14,450 bases of DNA from CAUZEO01 sp963578625 (lineage in GTDB: Bacteria; Verrucomicrobiota; Kiritimatiellia; SLOV01): the NCBI GenBank assembly GCA_963578625.1, contig CAUZEO010000106.1, forward strand, positions 1 to 14,450, written 5' to 3'. Each line of letters opens with the position of its first letter. The stretch's first letter is position 1. The translations under genes were made by a program, and so were the position numbers. Of the stretch, positions 12,935 through 14,450 are shown in pieces. The notes beneath the pieces were generated by a model. The model had not been told where the DNA came from, did not search any database, and worked only from the letters and a program-made list of their open reading frames with translations.

Positions 12935-14450
12935 ATGGCAACCGACTCTCAGTCTCGCCAGGACTTGTTACGAATCGTGCCGGCGGCCACGAGCGCTTGG
13001 CTTGTGATTTCGTGCAGGCTGCTCATTCTGTCCATACTGCTGATCGCTTACGGCGGGTGCGGGACCGTTTCTCCGGATTCGCCGCCCGCGGAAATCCCGG
13101 GAATCGAATCGTCGGCGGAGGTTCAGGCGTTCATTCTACGCGCGGAGGAGCTGTACCAGGCCGGTAAGTATGCGGAAGCATTAATCGTATGTGTTGACCT
13201 GGCACATACTTACCCCAGTGCGCGAGGGCTGGACGAGTTGCGCCGGCGGATTATGCAGGCCCACCTTGAGGCGCGTTGGGAGGATGCGTTCGAGCGGGAG
13301 GAATTGGCGAAAAACAAGATGGTGCTGGAAGCGCTTCAGGTCGGGGACGTTCCGGATACCTACAAGCTCCCTCGCTATTCTGAAAAGGAAGCCCTGGCCG
13401 GATTTCTGGATCAGAACAGCCCGATGGCCGTGGCGCTCGATACGCCCGTCGATGTTCATCTGAAGAATGCGGACCTTCCCCTCATCATCGACTACCTGGC
13501 CAAAGACACGAACATCAATATCATCGCGGATCAGGACATCGGCGTGGGCAAGACGGTAAATATCGAGGCCGACAATCTCCCGCTGCGCGAAATCCTCGAT
13601 TATATCAGTCGCAACATGGGCGTCGATTTTCACGTCGGGGAGAACATGTTGTGGGTGACGACGCCCGGAGAGGGCAAGCAAGTGCCTCTTCATACCCGGA
13701 TTTACGAATTTCAGAAGGGCTTGCAGTGGCACGGCGGCGACTGGGGCACGAATACGGTCAACGGGCTTGGAGATTTGCGAGCCGTATCCGGCAAGGCTGC
13801 GGTCCTTTCTACGAACAAAACGTATGTCGAAACGTTGATCGAAATGTTTACCGATCCGGTCGAGAATGCGCGAGTTCATCTGGACCGCACAACCCATACG
13901 CTTTTCGTGCGCAACACCTGGGAAAACCTGAAAACGATCGACCGGATCCTCGAGGCGGTGGATATCAATCCGCCGCAGGTATTTATCGAAGCAAGGTTTG
14001 TTGAAACATCCGTCGCTGATTTGCGGGAGATCGGTCTCGAATGGATTCTCGATTCACCCTTGGTAATCAGCACGAAAACGGTGCTACAGGATGGCCAGGA
14101 GACCGCGCTGAACCGCACCGTAATTGACGACGGTAACGGCGTGAAATTCGCGCCGTTTACATCAGACGGCAGCGGGCAAACGGACCTCGGCCCGCAAGGC
14201 CCGTTTGGTGAATTTCGCGAGGGCGTGCCAAGAACCGCGAACCAGGGGCTGAATTTGACCTACCAGGGTATCCTTACCGAGCCGATGTTCACCGCGGTGC
14301 TGCATGCGCTCGACATTTCAGGGAAAGGCAGGACGCTCTCGGTACCCCGGATGACCACGTTGAACAACAATCCCGCCAAGTTCCGAAACGGCGAAGATCT
14401 CAGGTACTACGAAGAGTTCGCCGCGCAGGCGTTTTCTCTTCTTGATGAGA
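12935..14450 (+). CDS. Secretin-family protein (GspD/PilQ-like), 3'-truncated by window edge
   Basis: The frame stays open from ATG 12935 to the window end (505 residues seen). Residues 22-39 are hydrophobic and are followed by YGGC (Cys42), a possible lipobox. Residues 60-110 look like a TPR-type helical pair (ELYQAGKYAEAL, DLAHTYPSARG). Residues 172-243 resemble a secretin N0/STN domain: VDVHLKNADLPLIIDYLAKD, NIIADQD, LPLREILDYI. Residues 318-370 form an N1-like domain (HTLFVRNTWENLKTIDRIL, then VFIEARFVETS). Residues 445-490 open the secretin pore domain, with RTLSVPRMTTLNNNPAKF matching the usual SxPRxxTLNNxPA motif. Secretins form outer-membrane channels for type II secretion, type IV pili or related systems. 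No pilus or secretion partner gene is seen upstream, so the system is undetermined. No ribosome site precedes the ATG; TTG 12917 is an alternative. Confidence 0.9.
   Translation, partial: MATDSQSRQDLLRIVPAATSAWLVISCRLLILSILLIAYGGCGTVSPDSPPAEIPGIESSAEVQAFILRAEELYQAGKYAEALIVCVDLAHTYPSARGLDELRRRIMQAHLEARWEDAFEREELAKNKMVLEALQVGDVPDTYKLPRYSEKEALAGFLDQNSPMAVALDTPVDVHLKNADLPLIIDYLAKDTNINIIADQDIGVGKTVNIEADNLPLREILDYISRNMGVDFHVGENMLWVTTPGEGKQVPLHTRIYEFQKGLQWHGGDWGTNTVNGLGDLRAVSGKAAVLSTNKTYVETLIEMFTDPVENARVHLDRTTHTLFVRNTWENLKTIDRILEAVDINPPQVFIEARFVETSVADLREIGLEWILDSPLVISTKTVLQDGQETALNRTVIDDGNGVKFAPFTSDGSGQTDLGPQGPFGEFREGVPRTANQGLNLTYQGILTEPMFTAVLHALDISGKGRTLSVPRMTTLNNNPAKFRNGEDLRYYEEFAAQAFSLLDE

Noticed and set aside
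13181..13897. 238-residue minus-strand open frame at the right end
   Set aside because: It is antisense to the secretin, whose domain motifs fix the plus strand as coding.

Overview
The window reads as a chromosomal piece of a GC-rich, free-living Gram-negative bacterium. A secretin, a signal-peptide-bearing beta-barrel protein and lipoprotein-like N-termini indicate an outer membrane. The mix of a secreted PQQ-type beta-propeller, a NAGPA-like (DUF2233) exoprotein, an orphan TIM-barrel isomerase/epimerase and many strand switches resembles Planctomycetota/Verrucomicrobiota/Hydrogenedentota-type genomes. That placement is only an impression; no marker gene is present. There are no tRNA, rRNA, CRISPR, transposase or phage genes.

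Layout. (1) 1-2505, plus strand: a formaldehyde-detoxification cluster made of the C-terminal part of S-(hydroxymethyl)glutathione dehydrogenase, a TIM-barrel sugar-phosphate isomerase/epimerase-like protein, and S-formylglutathione hydrolase. (2) 2526-6033, minus strand: a 602-residue protein of no recognised family, and a secreted PQQ-like beta-propeller. They are separated by a 328-bp gap with an imperfect direct repeat and GC-rich hairpins. (3) 6179-7605: FdhD (plus) converging on a MOSC-domain protein (minus), with a nested TTCGAA-type inverted repeat between their ends. (4) 7857-10314, plus: a PfkB-fold sugar kinase followed one base later by a mannitol-1-phosphate-dehydrogenase-like enzyme. 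(5) 10315-11172, minus: a secreted phosphodiester-glycosidase-like (DUF2233) protein whose stop codon abuts that of the dehydrogenase. (6) 11308-11965, plus: a lipoprotein-like gene with one intact Ig-like domain and a second copy wrecked by two stops and two frameshifts, one at a 10-C run. (7) 11989-12747, minus: an outer-membrane beta-barrel protein. (8) 12935 to the right edge, plus: a secretin with a lipoprotein-like N-terminus and a TPR-like segment, cut by the window end.

How they may work together. Region 1 converts formaldehyde plus glutathione to formate. FdhD is needed to sulfurate the Mo/W cofactor of formate dehydrogenase, and MOSC domains also handle sulfur for Mo enzymes. Regions 1 and 3 therefore fit a formaldehyde-formate-CO2 route, although no formate dehydrogenase lies in the window. 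The kinase/dehydrogenase pair suggests polyol or sugar-phosphate metabolism. The rest is envelope biology.

The least ordinary items are the TIM-barrel gene between the two formaldehyde enzymes, the unrecognised 602-residue protein, a dispersed palindrome CCGTG(G/C)CACGG in three or four intergenic places (paired as a perfect 15-bp inverted repeat upstream of fdhD), and the decaying repeat-domain lipoprotein gene. I did not find clear evidence for a new defence or mobile system.
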